A stretch of DNA of 57,150 bases from Nostoc spongiaeforme FACHB-130 (GCF_014698475.1 NZ_JACJTB010000045.1:1-57150), one strand, 5' to 3'; positions 28,420-38,162 are shown, counted from the first letter of the stretch. Notes: generated from the sequence alone by a model not told the origin. Numbers and translations are program-made.

Positions 28420-28473
28420 ACCAAAATAGGTGCATTCGTTAAAATACCTATATACCAATTACTGTTATGCGAT

Positions 28474-29052
28474 ATGACCTCAACCACGAGCAAAAAACTA
28501 ACGCTTGAGGAATATTTAAAATATGAAGATCGCACTGATCACCAGTATGAACTAGTGGCTGGAGAACTAGTGAAAATGCCGCCTGAAAGCCCAAAAAATG
28601 TTCAGATAGCTCTGTTTTTACTAGTCAACTTCCTCAAGTTTGTTCCAGTCAATCGTGTGAGTAATAAAGCTGAAATTGTGATCAGTGGTTTTCGTGCAAC
28701 TACTCGTGTGCCTGATTTAGTTGTACTGACAGAAGAACTAGCAACAATTTTACAAGGTAAAACCAGATCCACAATTACTTTAGATATGCCACCGCCTGCA
28801 CTAGTTGTTGAAGTTGTTTCTCCTGGTAAAGTGAATGAAGACCGAGACTATCGCTACAAACGTTCTGAGTATGCGGCTAGAGGAATAGCTGAATATTGGA
28901 TTGTTGATCCGCACGCACATAAGATTACCGTACTTATATTAGTTGATGGGCTTTATGAAGAAACTATATTTGTAGAAAATGCAGTGATAGTTTCTAGCAT
29001 TTTTCCACAATTAGAGCTAACCGCAGAGCAAGTACTTAATGCTGGAATTTGA
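28474..29052 (+). CDS. Uma2-family (DUF820) putative endonuclease
   Basis: The 192-residue protein has the PD-(D/E)XK-like core of the Uma2 family: LTLEEYLKYEDRTDHQYELV, RVPDLVVL (Asp), PPALVVEVVSPG (Glu), and RYKRSEYAARGIAEYWIVDP (Lys and the conserved YW). Cyanobacterial genomes carry dozens of these genes; their roles are unknown, possibly linked to mobile DNA. A second family member lies at 40034-40615. It follows the toxin gene by 54 bases on the same strand. ATG 28474. Confidence 0.9.
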   Translation: MTSTTSKKLTLEEYLKYEDRTDHQYELVAGELVKMPPESPKNVQIALFLLVNFLKFVPVNRVSNKAEIVISGFRATTRVPDLVVLTEELATILQGKTRSTITLDMPPPALVVEVVSPGKVNEDRDYRYKRSEYAARGIAEYWIVDPHAHKITVLILVDGLYEETIFVENAVIVSSIFPQLELTAEQVLNAGI

Positions 29053-29142
29053 AAGGTGCGATCGCTGTTAAAGCTTTCATGACATTAACTGAGAAGATAC
29101 AACCAAATTTGTTACCTTAGTGCCAGATAAAGGAGCAAATTC

Positions 29143-29469
29143 ATGAAGATACAGTACCCTCTATTCTCCCAAGTTGCCTTAGTGCAGGACTTACCAGAAT
29201 ACAACCTGAAGCGAGGGAAGGTTGCCACAATTGTAGAACATTATCCTATGCCTGAAGGGGAAGAAGATGGGTATAGTCTGGAAGGATTTGATCTGCCCCA
29301 TATAACTATAGAAGTATCAGCATCTCAAATTATTCCTGTTGCTCAATTGCAGGAAGAAGAAATAATTTTAACTAAGTTACGCAAGCTATCTGGAGCTAGG
29401 CTGTTAGAATTACAAAACTATCTTGATTTTCTCTTACAAAAAGAAGAGTCTGAGCATAAGAGTGCTTAG
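29143..29469 (+). CDS. DUF4926-containing small protein
   Basis: In the 108-residue protein, residues 5-66 fit DUF4926, a small beta-barrel (VALVQDLPEYNLKRGKVATI, later ITIEVSASQIIPV). The last 35 residues form a helix (LTKLRKLSGARLLELQNYLD) like the C-terminal tail of DUF2281-type antitoxin-like proteins. This fusion is unusual enough to suggest an accessory or antitoxin-like role beside the preceding Uma2 gene. An AGGAG ribosome-binding site precedes ATG 29143. It converges on recQ, with only 11 bases between the stops. Confidence 0.75.
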   Translation: MKIQYPLFSQVALVQDLPEYNLKRGKVATIVEHYPMPEGEEDGYSLEGFDLPHITIEVSASQIIPVAQLQEEEIILTKLRKLSGARLLELQNYLDFLLQKEESEHKSA

Positions 29470-29480
29470 TAAATCTGATG

Positions 29481-30923
29481 TTAACGACAATTATCACAAT
29501 GTCCACAACGCCAGTTAGCTGCTTCTTGAGAAAAACCAAAGGCATTTAACAAAAACTGCCAACGACATTGTTTTGTTGTTAAATATTGCTGCATTTGTTT
29601 AACAGCTTGCAGTTGTGTTACTGGCTGTTTCTGCACCTTTGATTCAATTTTGTAATGGAAAGGATCAAGCCATTTTAATTGTCCGCTACTGTGGAGTAAG
29701 GCCAATGCGACAGCAGCATCAGGAAATTGTCGCGTGACTGTATGAATATCACCTTGCTTGGGCAATTTTTTGACTAATTGCTGTGCTGTTTGCAGTTGCG
29801 ATCGCATTTTATCAGCAAAAAACTGTTGTCTTTGTTTATCCCCAGAATCTAACCAACCTGTAGGTTCACTCACCAGTGTCAATGCTTCGGCTGGTTTCCC
29901 ATCTCGCCCCGCACGGCCGATTTCCTGCACATATTCTGATAGTAAATGTGGTGCGTGATAGTGGACAACCCAGCGCACATTAGGCTTATTTATCCCCATT
30001 CCAAAGGCACAGGTACAAACCACAAATGGTATTTTACCACCTAACCAACTGGCTTCGACGACGCGGCGTTCGGCTGCACTTAACCCTGCGTGGTAACTAG
30101 CTGTCGGATAACCCATCTCGGCTAACCATGCTGCTAATTCTTCGCTATCGCGGCGGGTGCGAACATAAATTAAACCAGCTTGTGGCGATCGCTTTTGAAT
30201 AAACTGGAGTAACTGTTGTTTTCTCCCCCGTGGTGTCCATGCGATGCGAACGCTAGGATGCAAATTAGCACGGTAAGGATTCTGCCGAAAAATTTCAGGT
30301 TGCTCTAATTGTAAAACTGTTTGAATAATCTTTTGCGCTAATGGATCAGCTGTTGCTGTAAAAGCCGCAATACTAATTTTCGTTCCTGGTGGTTTTGATT
30401 TGAGCAATGCCGGACGCACCGCCCCTAATCTGCGGTAAGCTGGTCGAAATGTATCGCCCCATTGCACCAAACAATGTGCTTCATCTAAAATCAAGCCATT
30501 GATTTGCAATTGTGGCTGAGATAATCTTTCCCAAATTGGAGGACTTAATAAAGTCTCTGGTGATAAATAAAGTAATCGCAGTTGTTGTTTTTCCAATGCT
30601 TGCAGTGCTGCACGGCGTTGAAATGAAGCTAATTCACTATGCAAAAGTGCTGCACTCAGATGGCGTTGACGTAGTTCTTCCACTTGGTTTTCCATCAACG
30701 CTACCAAGGGAGAAATTACTAATGTTAATCCTGTTTGTAATAATGCTGGCAATTGAAAACAAATGGATTTACCACCACCTGTTGGCATAATAATCAGAGC
30801 ATCTTGCTGTGCTAATAAAGTTCTGATTATTTCTCCCTGTGGTGGACGAAAATCATCGTAACTCCAAATTTTTTGGAACGCTGCATGAACATCCTGCCAA
30901 GTGGTTTTTGTGGGTTGATTCAT
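29481..30923 (-). CDS. Short RecQ-type ATP-dependent DNA helicase
   Basis: The 480-residue protein has the superfamily 2 helicase motifs: GGGKS (Walker A in MPTGGGKSICFQLP), DEAHC (motif II), FTATA (motif III), YVRTRRDSEELA (IV), SWLGGKIPFVVCTCAFGMGI (V) and QEIGRAGRDG (VI). It ends with the start of the RecQ zinc domain, CGHCDNC at the very C-terminus, with no winged-helix or HRDC domain. Canonical RecQ is about 600-700 residues, so this is the short cyanobacterial type with unwinding but reduced DNA-structure specificity (inference). ATG 30923. Confidence 0.92.
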   Translation of the reverse strand: MNQPTKTTWQDVHAAFQKIWSYDDFRPPQGEIIRTLLAQQDALIIMPTGGGKSICFQLPALLQTGLTLVISPLVALMENQVEELRQRHLSAALLHSELASFQRRAALQALEKQQLRLLYLSPETLLSPPIWERLSQPQLQINGLILDEAHCLVQWGDTFRPAYRRLGAVRPALLKSKPPGTKISIAAFTATADPLAQKIIQTVLQLEQPEIFRQNPYRANLHPSVRIAWTPRGRKQQLLQFIQKRSPQAGLIYVRTRRDSEELAAWLAEMGYPTASYHAGLSAAERRVVEASWLGGKIPFVVCTCAFGMGINKPNVRWVVHYHAPHLLSEYVQEIGRAGRDGKPAEALTLVSEPTGWLDSGDKQRQQFFADKMRSQLQTAQQLVKKLPKQGDIHTVTRQFPDAAVALALLHSSGQLKWLDPFHYKIESKVQKQPVTQLQAVKQMQQYLTTKQCRWQFLLNAFGFSQEAANWRCGHCDNCR

Positions 30924-31064
30924 GCTGAGAAATAGTAGATGCGCCCTTGGTTTTCCACATTGAATATGAGGTTACTATGAATATAACTGCTGCTATTTAG
31001 CATCAGCTTCAGTAATTTCCCCATAATTTTATGCCGCGAGCATTTGAAGTTGATATTTAGTGCA

Positions 31065-31100
31065 AGAATTCAGAATTCAGAATTCTGAATTCTGAATTCT
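31065..31100. repeat. 36-bp perfect palindrome of AGAATTC heptamers
   Basis: AGAATTCAGAATTCAG (31065-31080) mirrors CTGAATTCTGAATTCT (31085-31100) around AATT, giving perfect symmetry. The heptamer AGAATTC repeats on one side and its complement on the other. Scattered single copies occur at 42539, 49271-49295 and 53224. Confidence 0.8.
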
Positions 31101-31469
31101 GAATAACTTTTAAATCAAGGTTTGCCTGGTTAAATAACTATGGAGATATTACCTGGATTGAGTTTTCAAATTATCGGCATAGGTTGGGAGTAGAGAGTAG
31201 AAAAGATTCTTTCTGGAGTGTAGTGCTTTTTTATAACTCAAAGATGAGTTTTATATTCAGTCAGAACAGGCAATTATTATTTCCTGCCTCTCTTAATTTT
31301 AAACTTCACATTCATAGCCTATTCAAGGGTAAAGAAATTTCGGAGTAAGTTAAGAAGACACAAATAAACTTAACTAGAAAATTCTTGGGCAAAATAGCTA
31401 AAAACTTCTTCCCTCCTGCCTCCTGCCTTCTGCCTTGCCCTAATTACAATTATTTATGTCCCTGTACTT

Positions 31470-31525
31470 ATTACCGTAATTATGAGGGCTATACTCATTT
31501 TTATATAAAAATATATTACGGTAAT
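31470..31525. promoter_or_regulatory. Paired 11-bp palindromic sites around a -10-like box
   Basis: ATTACCGTAAT (31470-31480) and ATTACGGTAAT (31515-31525) are each a 5-1-5 palindrome and mirror one another, 45 bases centre to centre. TATACT (31490-31495) lies between. This could be an operator pair or a long hairpin. It sits in the 820-base gap between recQ and the GspC-like gene, with no gene of its own. The rest of that gap holds the AGAATTC palindrome and a terminator. Confidence 0.35.
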
Positions 31526-31576
31526 TTTACTGGATAAATAAAAAAAGCGTGTTATACTACTAAGCAGGATTACATA

Positions 31577-31602
31577 AAATAAAAAACCTGCAAGAGCAGG
31601 CT
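31577..31602 (-). terminator. Intrinsic terminator of the GspC-like gene
   Basis: Read on the minus strand, AGCCTGC and GCAGGTT form a 7-bp stem (with one G-T pair) around TCTT, followed directly by TTTTTTATTTT. It lies about 140 bases past the stop at 31744. Confidence 0.7.
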
Positions 31603-31743
31603 AGAAGGTGTATTGACGCTAAAGAAAACATAGCGGTATTTTTTCATGTTGAAATTAGAGTAGTTGGGTAAGAGAATCTACTCTGAGAAATTTAGGACTT
31701 GTTTAATTGTGATATTTGCTGTCAAAGAAATTAGGCTTTCAGC

Positions 31744-33108
31744 TTATAGCTTTTGTCCTGTGTAAATAGAGCGGACTTCACCATTTCGACGGACAATTGC
31801 TTCGCCGTTGTTGACTTCTACTAAAGTCCAGCCACTAGTACCAATTGTTTCGCCAACATTGATGCGTCGAGTTACGCCATCAACTTGAAATAAAGCCGCA
31901 GATTTCTTACCTAACTCCAGTACACCTTCTAAGGTATGACTGGGTGCAGGTTGAGGGTTGGAGGCTAAATATACTTGTTGGGGTGTTTTTGGTGATGCAG
32001 CCACACTCGTTACAGGAGGTGAAGCAGCCCGCAGTGGTGCAACTGGTAAGGCGGGAAGGGGACTGGCTGATTGTCTAACAGTAATTGGGGCAGTACGTAC
32101 AGCTACAGGTTTGAGATCGGTACGCACAGCAGCCGCTAACATATTGACACTGACAGGTTTGCCTGGTTGCTTGGCAGTGTTTAAAGCTGTTTTGACGGCA
32201 TTCGGCTGAGTTGTTTGTCTAGCGTTGGCTATGGGCGGTAGAGTTAAGGGAGTTCCGGGAAGCCGTGGTAGCCCGTAGCGCATAGGTGAAGGCGCTTGAT
32301 AAACAGGAATATAAATGCGTTCAACAACATTGTTTGCTGAACGGTTAGCTGTGGGGGCTGTATTGTTAGCGGTGAGTGGAGATGGTAAGTTACCGATGGG
32401 TGAACTACCAGCATAAGCAATGGTGTTCGGGTTAGAGGTTATGCGGTTGCTGATGCCGGTGCGAAAAGATGCTTGATTAGTTTTTCCACCTTGTTGGTCG
32501 ATGATGGCTAACGACCCCAGCATGTAATCGGCTAAATCTGCCTCAATTTCTGCTTTGGTGGGTAATTGGGTTCCTGACATGAAGGCGGTTTGCTGTGTCC
32601 ATCTGCCAGTGATCAAAGAGAGAACTTCTGCCCGTAGTAAATAAATCGTACCAGCGATCGCAATCCCAATGGCTGTTCCTAAAATCACCAGCTTACTGAA
32701 AGCCAGTTTGATTTTCTTCGGTCTTCTGATTCCCGAAGCCATTACGGGAGTATCGACTACAACTGTACTGGCGTGCTGATTTCTGACTTGTGGAACGCCT
32801 TGTACAGTGCTGACCATATTGGGCAGGATAATCTGCGGTATGTTCAGCGTTTGCAGTGGCTCGTAATCTGAGTAATACCAATCGTTTACAGATGTTTCTT
32901 CTCTAGAACGCTGTGGTATGCGGCCACCATACCTCACAGTATGGGAAGATAAACTGCCACTGCCATCTAAAATGTCGTCAATATCGGCAAACAAATCATC
33001 CATCAAGCCATCAGCATAAATTTCGATTGACCAAGGCTCGTTGCTAATTAATTCTTCTGATGGTTCCGGAACGATGAGATGGTTGTTGAATTCTTGTAAC
33101 ATAGGCAT
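31744..33108 (-). CDS. Membrane-anchored protein with GspC/PilP-like C-terminal domain
   Basis: The 454-residue protein has an acidic N-terminal region of about 130 residues, one membrane helix (139-158; KLVILGTAIGIAIAGTIYLL), and a Pro/Ala/Thr-rich linker of about 230 residues. A small C-terminal beta domain follows (about 392-454; LEGVLELGKKSAALFQVDG, RINVGETIGTSGWTLVEV, AIVRRNGEVRSIYTGQKL). That last domain has the pattern of GspC/PilP homology-region domains, which link inner membrane to secretin in type II secretion and type IV pili. No pilus gene is adjacent, so the role is inferred. ATG 33108; intrinsic terminator downstream. Confidence 0.7.
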   Translation of the reverse strand: MPMLQEFNNHLIVPEPSEELISNEPWSIEIYADGLMDDLFADIDDILDGSGSLSSHTVRYGGRIPQRSREETSVNDWYYSDYEPLQTLNIPQIILPNMVSTVQGVPQVRNQHASTVVVDTPVMASGIRRPKKIKLAFSKLVILGTAIGIAIAGTIYLLRAEVLSLITGRWTQQTAFMSGTQLPTKAEIEADLADYMLGSLAIIDQQGGKTNQASFRTGISNRITSNPNTIAYAGSSPIGNLPSPLTANNTAPTANRSANNVVERIYIPVYQAPSPMRYGLPRLPGTPLTLPPIANARQTTQPNAVKTALNTAKQPGKPVSVNMLAAAVRTDLKPVAVRTAPITVRQSASPLPALPVAPLRAASPPVTSVAASPKTPQQVYLASNPQPAPSHTLEGVLELGKKSAALFQVDGVTRRINVGETIGTSGWTLVEVNNGEAIVRRNGEVRSIYTGQKL

Positions 33109-33332
33109 GATTTTGGGTTTTGTTTGCCAGGATTAAGTAATGCTCTTAACGCCTGGAAATCAGGATTTTGCAAAAATATCAAACTGCCAGCCTAAACTTG
33201 ACGAGTTTATTTTTATGTGGTATTAAATTCAACGTAGTCTAGAGATTGCTGTTGATGCCAGGGAAAAATTCGTGTCATCAATCATACCAATCCCCTCCCT
33301 TCTACTATACTCACGCTTGTTAAAACTTTAAC

Positions 33333-35255
33333 TTACGTTAATGCCGGAAAGTCGGTCTGGTATTTGGTTTTACGCAATTCCAAATATATTAACAGTGCGT
33401 TAATATCCGCAGGATTCACACCCCCGATACGGGCAGCCTGACCAATAGTCAGTGGTTTTACTTGAGTTAATTTTTCCCGTGCCTCTTTAGAAAGAGTATC
33501 AATTTTGCCATAGTCTAAATCCGCAGGTAGCTGGCGGTGTGCTTGTCGGGCGGTTTGTTCAATTTGGTTTTGTTGTCTGGCGAGATAGCCAGAATACTTG
33601 ATATCGATTTCTGCACCTTCTCTCTCCGCCTGGGTGAGACTGGAATTACCCAAGCCGTATTTGTTCAGGTCAACATAATGGAATCCTGGTCGCCGCAGCA
33701 AGTCAGCGAGGGTGATGGAACCTTTGATGGCTTGTTGGGTGTCAGAGGCGATCGCTTTTCCGACTTCATCATGTTCTTTGATGCGGGTGGTGTATAATCT
33801 TTCTTTCTCTGCTGTAATTTGGGCTTGTTTAGTGGTGAATAATTGCCAACGGCGATCGTCAACTAAACCAATTTCCCGTCCCAAAGGCGTTAAGCGTTGG
33901 TCTGCATTATCCGAACGCAACAGCAAGCGATACTCAGACCGACTGGTTAGCATCCGGTAAGGTTCTCGCAGGTCTTTTGTACACAAATCATCTAGTAACG
34001 TGCCGATGTAACTTTGCTCACGCGGAAATACAATCATTTCCTGACCACGCACAAATCGCGCCGCGTTAATTCCTGCCACAATTCCTTGGGCTGCGGCTTC
34101 TTCATAGCCCGTTGTCCCATTAATTTGACCAGCACAAAACAACCCAGCAATTTTCTTCGTCATCATTGTGGGATAACACTGAGTCGCAGGTAAATAATCA
34201 TATTCAACTGCATAAGCGGGACGCAGCATCACACAGTTTTCTAATCCTGGTAGACTCCGCAACATTTGCAATTGCAGAGTTTCTGGCAACCCCGTGGAAA
34301 AACCTTGAATATATAATTCTGGAATATCCCGCCCCTCTGGTTCAATAAAGATTTGATGGCTTTCCTTATCCACAAAGCGCACAATCTTATCTTCAATACT
34401 GGGACAATAACGTGGCCCTTTCGCCTCTACCCAACCACCATAAACGGGCGATAGGTGCAAATTCTCTCTAATTAAACGGTGGGTTTCAGCAGTAGTGCGG
34501 GTCATGTGACAAGGCATTTGTTCCCGTTCTACCCACACTTCTGGGTCAAAGCTAAACCAGCGAACTTCCGCATCTCCTGGCTGAATTTCCATCTTACTGT
34601 AGTCAACCGATCGCTTGTCTACTCGTGCCGGTGTCCCAGTTTTTAATCTTCCCGTTTCAAAACCCAAACGATTTAAAGTTGCAGTCAAACCTTCAGCCGC
34701 AAATTCTCCCGCGCGTCCCGCCGCCATTGATTTGTTACCAACCCAAATCTTGCCACCCAAGAAAGTACCAGTCGTTAAAATGACTGTTTTACATTGAAAA
34801 GCGACACCGAAATAAGTTTCCACACCAACAACTTCATCGTTAGCGCCCAAAACTAAATCTGTCGCCATCCCTTCACGAATGGTCAAATTTTCTTGATTTT
34901 CGACAATAGCTTTCATCACCGCCGCATATTCGCGTTTGTCTGTTTGGGCGCGTAATGCCCAGACCGCAGGCCCCCGTGAAGAGTTAAGAACGCGCTTTTG
35001 CAAATATGTCCGGTCTGCCATTTTGCCAATTTCCCCACCCAAAGCATCTACCTCATGAGTTAACTGAGATTTAGCCGGGCCACCTACGGCGGGGTTACAA
35101 GGTTGCCAAGCAATTTTATCTAAATTCAGTGTTAATAGCAGAGTCCGACAACCAAGACGGGCCGCGGCCAAGGCGGCTTCGCAACCGGAGTGACCTGCAC
35201 CGACGACAATCACATCATAAGCGTCTTGGAATTCAATGGAATTGTGCATGGTCAT
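33333..35255 (-). CDS. mnmG: tRNA uridine-5-carboxymethylaminomethyl modification enzyme
   Basis: MnmG with MnmE modifies the wobble uridine of several tRNAs, using FAD and a folate one-carbon unit. The 640-residue protein has the FAD-binding [18 protein letters not shown], the family motifs [14 protein letters not shown] and [30 protein letters not shown], and [18 protein letters not shown] helical C-terminal tRNA/MnmE-binding domain ends in [12 protein letters not shown]. Full length. ATG 35255 is used (a second ATG lies two codons later). It stands alone; MnmE is not in the window. Confidence 0.97.
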   Translation of the reverse strand: MTMHNSIEFQDAYDVIVVGAGHSGCEAALAAARLGCRTLLLTLNLDKIAWQPCNPAVGGPAKSQLTHEVDALGGEIGKMADRTYLQKRVLNSSRGPAVWALRAQTDKREYAAVMKAIVENQENLTIREGMATDLVLGANDEVVGVETYFGVAFQCKTVILTTGTFLGGKIWVGNKSMAAGRAGEFAAEGLTATLNRLGFETGRLKTGTPARVDKRSVDYSKMEIQPGDAEVRWFSFDPEVWVEREQMPCHMTRTTAETHRLIRENLHLSPVYGGWVEAKGPRYCPSIEDKIVRFVDKESHQIFIEPEGRDIPELYIQGFSTGLPETLQLQMLRSLPGLENCVMLRPAYAVEYDYLPATQCYPTMMTKKIAGLFCAGQINGTTGYEEAAAQGIVAGINAARFVRGQEMIVFPREQSYIGTLLDDLCTKDLREPYRMLTSRSEYRLLLRSDNADQRLTPLGREIGLVDDRRWQLFTTKQAQITAEKERLYTTRIKEHDEVGKAIASDTQQAIKGSITLADLLRRPGFHYVDLNKYGLGNSSLTQAEREGAEIDIKYSGYLARQQNQIEQTARQAHRQLPADLDYGKIDTLSKEAREKLTQVKPLTIGQAARIGGVNPADINALLIYLELRKTKYQTDFPALT

Positions 35256-35514
35256 ACTTATACAACAGCAAGCTAAGAGTCATTGATATTTTAGCTGATC
35301 CAGTGCTTTCAAGGATGCGCCTTGTTAATAAAAAAGCTATCAAAAGAGCTAGGCATATAGTAGTAGTGAAAATCTTAATTTTAGGAATTATAATTATTAA
35401 CTAAGTTCCGCTTAAGAATTTAGTTAAATCTATCTTATATGTTGTCAATGCAACTATTTTTACCATATTTGCACAGGCTATGCTATTCAGTATATTTACA
35501 AAATTAAGTAATTA

Positions 35515-36360
35515 ATGAAACGTCTAATTAAACCAGCGAAATTTATCTTTACTGCTATTTTTATTTGTTTGGCATTGGTTGCTAGTAACAGTATCCAACG
35601 CTATCAATCAGTTAATAATCTACCGTCTACAAACCAATGCTTAGTCGCATCTGTATCCGGCTGTATTGCTAATGCCCAAGAGCCAAATTTACCGCAACCT
35701 GTTACTAGTGAACCATTAAGCCCACAAGAAAATTTTGTAGCTGCAATTATGCAAAGCTTAAAGGTAATGCCCGCACCAGGAACTTATGAATATACTTTAC
35801 TTCGTTCCTACGGTGCAGCATTTATCAATTCAACTAGTAATGTAAAATTACCGCCAAAATTGATTTTCGATAATGAAGCTGATACTCAAGAATATCAGTC
35901 ACAATTAACACTAGAAAGAGTGGTTGATACCAAGGATTGTTATTTACAAAAGTCTGCCGCCGATGCTTTAAATAAAGCTAGATTACAGTTTAATATTCCT
36001 CTCAAATCAGGTTATGGTGCTAGTGATTGTCTGCGTAGTTACGCCACAAATCTAAGATTTTGGCATAAATATGCTAATAATAAAACTTTAGAAAAAGTCA
36101 AAGAAGGTAAAGAAACAGCAATTCTAGGCGTAGTTGCACCACCGGGAACATCACAACATCTTTGGGGGTTAGCAATTGATTTAGGTGTATCTAATGCAAA
36201 ACAAAGGCAAATTCTGAATCAAAATGGCTGGTTTCAAACTGTAGTTAAAGATGTACCACACTGGACTTATCTTGGTGTCTCAGCAGAAGATTTGCCTAAA
36301 TTGGGTTTTAAAAAACAAGTTATTCAAGGAATTACTTATTGGTTAACACCTTTGTCGTAG
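35515..36360 (+). CDS. VanY/M15-type D,D-carboxypeptidase-like protein
   Basis: The 281-residue protein has a signal-anchor (FIFTAIFICLALVASNS) and a periplasmic domain with the M15 zinc signature: QHLWGLAIDLG (His and Asp ligands) and HWTYLG (final His). The substrate-binding block SGYGASDCLRSYATNLRFW precedes them. Such enzymes trim the D-alanine from peptidoglycan stems. The spacing of ligands is conserved, so the enzyme is probably active. ATG 35515 without a clear ribosome-binding site. It is followed directly by two small repeat elements. Confidence 0.85.
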   Translation: MKRLIKPAKFIFTAIFICLALVASNSIQRYQSVNNLPSTNQCLVASVSGCIANAQEPNLPQPVTSEPLSPQENFVAAIMQSLKVMPAPGTYEYTLLRSYGAAFINSTSNVKLPPKLIFDNEADTQEYQSQLTLERVVDTKDCYLQKSAADALNKARLQFNIPLKSGYGASDCLRSYATNLRFWHKYANNKTLEKVKEGKETAILGVVAPPGTSQHLWGLAIDLGVSNAKQRQILNQNGWFQTVVKDVPHWTYLGVSAEDLPKLGFKKQVIQGITYWLTPLS

Positions 36361-36368
36361 TGAGTATT

Positions 36369-36401
36369 AGATCCCCGACTTCTAAAAGAAGTCGGGGATC
36401 T
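36369..36401. repeat. Perfect 15-bp hairpin of the GATCCCCGACTT family
   Basis: AGATCCCCGACTTCT (36369-36383) and AGAAGTCGGGGATCT (36387-36401) are separated by AAA. A degenerate copy is at 46976-47004. It follows a stop codon by 9 bases, so it can double as a transcript end. Confidence 0.8.
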
Positions 36402-36416
36402 GTGCGTATTCATCAA

Positions 36417-36524
36417 ATATAGCCTTTCCTAGTCTGCTGAGGTACAAATTTATCTGCGTCTATCTGCGTTCATCTGCGGTTAATTATTCTTGCTTGTACT
36501 TCACTAGAGTAAGAAAGGCTATAT
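36417..36524. mobile_element. MITE-like 108-bp element with 12-bp terminal inverted repeats
   Basis: ATATAGCCTTTC (36417-36428) is mirrored exactly by GAAAGGCTATAT (36513-36524). The interior holds three TATCTGCG units (TATCTGCGTC, TATCTGCGTT, CATCTGCGG), then TTAATTATTCTTG and TTCACTAGAG. The interior recurs without clear ends at 6747-6800. No coding capacity. Target duplication not evident. Confidence 0.5.
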
Positions 36525-36552
36525 GAATCATCTATTTATTAATTTTTCAATC

Positions 36553-37647
36553 TCAATAAGTTTGTCGTAGCACTTCTTCTATCGAACCTAGCTTGTGAAA
36601 CTTCTCAATTAATTCATGGGATTTACTTTTTCGCTGTTCTAGCATTATTTTTAATGGTGTGAGCAATTTAACATCTGGGTCATCATTCAAAGCAACCTCG
36701 GATGCTTGTAGAATTTCTATAGCATTAGCAAAAATCTCTTCATTATCAAAACCTTCCATAGCAGAAAGCTGGTGCAAAGCTGTATCGGGTACAGTTAATC
36801 TATCCTGTAGAGTTTCATCTAATATCAAACCTTTTAATAATGCCAATAAAGCTGCATAAATATTAAAATTATCACAACTATCAAAAGCTTTAAATTCTAT
36901 ACGTCCAATTTCTGCGGGAATGCGAGCAACTTTGGTTAATGATGGGATGCTAGGAATTAATTGTTCTGGTTTTTCCACGAAAACCAGTGTTGCTGAACGT
37001 TTACCTGTTCTAATAAAAGTTCTGACTGATAACCCTTCCCACAGACTACCATTATAAAAAGGTGAACTATAAGTAAAAGGAACGATATAAGGGCTGTAAT
37101 AAGTTAACTTTCGACCAATATCAATTAACTTTTCTGTAGACATATCTGCCACAGAAATATTCAAATCCGGCCCGTAACTGACCATGTAAATATTAGCAGT
37201 TTGCTCGTCAGGATAAGCTTGTAGTTGTTTGATTTCAAAATCGTTTAATGGGGGTTGTGGTTCAAAAACTGTTTTGTAAGGGTTAAAACTAGCTAAAACT
37301 GGTGTATAACCAAAGTTAACTGCTAATTCTTGCAGTAAACTAAAACTTTCTGATAATTCATTCACCGCACCTTGAATATCAGTATGTATGGTGGTTCTAA
37401 TTTCAATACCTTTGGCTAAACAATCTATTGGTTGATCAGAATCTGCAAATCTTTCAAATCCTTCAATGTACCATCTTTTCTTTTTAATTCCAGCATCACC
37501 TACACGCAGTTGAGGATAATCATTAGGGTATATGGGTAATCTGTCGACAATTTGAGCAAAATCGGTAAATTTGGTGTGGGTAAAATCGGCAAATTTACCT
37601 TCTTGGTTTAAGAACGCGACTTCATGCTCAATCCCAAAATAAAACAT
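36553..37647 (-). CDS. Glutamate-cysteine-ligase-like (GCS2-type) protein
   Basis: The 364-residue protein has the GCS2-type ATP-grasp-like ligase pattern: FGIEHEVAFLN at the start (Glu residues for metal), GIEIRTTIHTDIQGAVNEL near 80, YGPDLNISVADMS, TYSSPFYNGSLWEG, and IGRIEFKAFDSCDNFNIYAAL late. GCS2 enzymes join a carboxylate amino acid to an amine (gamma-glutamylcysteine synthase is one). It does not begin like the usual cyanobacterial gshA, so a different amino-acid pair is possible. It stands alone between intergenic regions. ATG 37647. Confidence 0.72.
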   Translation of the reverse strand: MFYFGIEHEVAFLNQEGKFADFTHTKFTDFAQIVDRLPIYPNDYPQLRVGDAGIKKKRWYIEGFERFADSDQPIDCLAKGIEIRTTIHTDIQGAVNELSESFSLLQELAVNFGYTPVLASFNPYKTVFEPQPPLNDFEIKQLQAYPDEQTANIYMVSYGPDLNISVADMSTEKLIDIGRKLTYYSPYIVPFTYSSPFYNGSLWEGLSVRTFIRTGKRSATLVFVEKPEQLIPSIPSLTKVARIPAEIGRIEFKAFDSCDNFNIYAALLALLKGLILDETLQDRLTVPDTALHQLSAMEGFDNEEIFANAIEILQASEVALNDDPDVKLLTPLKIMLEQRKSKSHELIEKFHKLGSIEEVLRQTY

Positions 37648-38162
37648 AGCTGATACCTGAAATTGCTAATTATGGGCTATATAGCAGTCTTGTTTGATAT
37701 GTGAACAACAGAGACAAGGAGGAGAGGGTAGACAAGGTAGAGAGATGTTGATAAGTCATTTAGGATTGTTCTGGGAATATTGTTGAACAATCCTTACTGA
37801 TGGTGTAGGAGGTGGGTGTCTGCTGACCTATTGATGAATATATACATATTTGATACTTATTCTCAATAGTTTATGTTTAATACTTGACTATTTGAGTGTG
37901 CTGTGAGCAGCATTTAAAGGTCATAAGTTCACAATTGCTGAGTACCTCCGCTATCTAAATTAATTATCTTAGTACAAGTTTAAGTATAAAAATTCTCAAG
38001 ATTATTTTAAGAGTAGTTTAACTTGCAATGTGATTAGGAAGCGATCGCACTTTACTTGTAGTTAGCAAAACAGCAAATCTTAAAAGCCTGTGAGTTAACT
38101 GTGCAATCAGTTACCTTCAAGTTAGCCTAGTAATCATCGAGAGGAGTTTGAGGAGTAAATGT
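37648..38162. other. 515-base intergenic region between divergent genes
   Basis: It contains short GACAAGG-type units at 37711-37742, an HIP1 octamer near 38041, and AGGAG boxes just before the TerB-like gene. No ORF or RNA gene was recognised. Confidence 0.45.
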
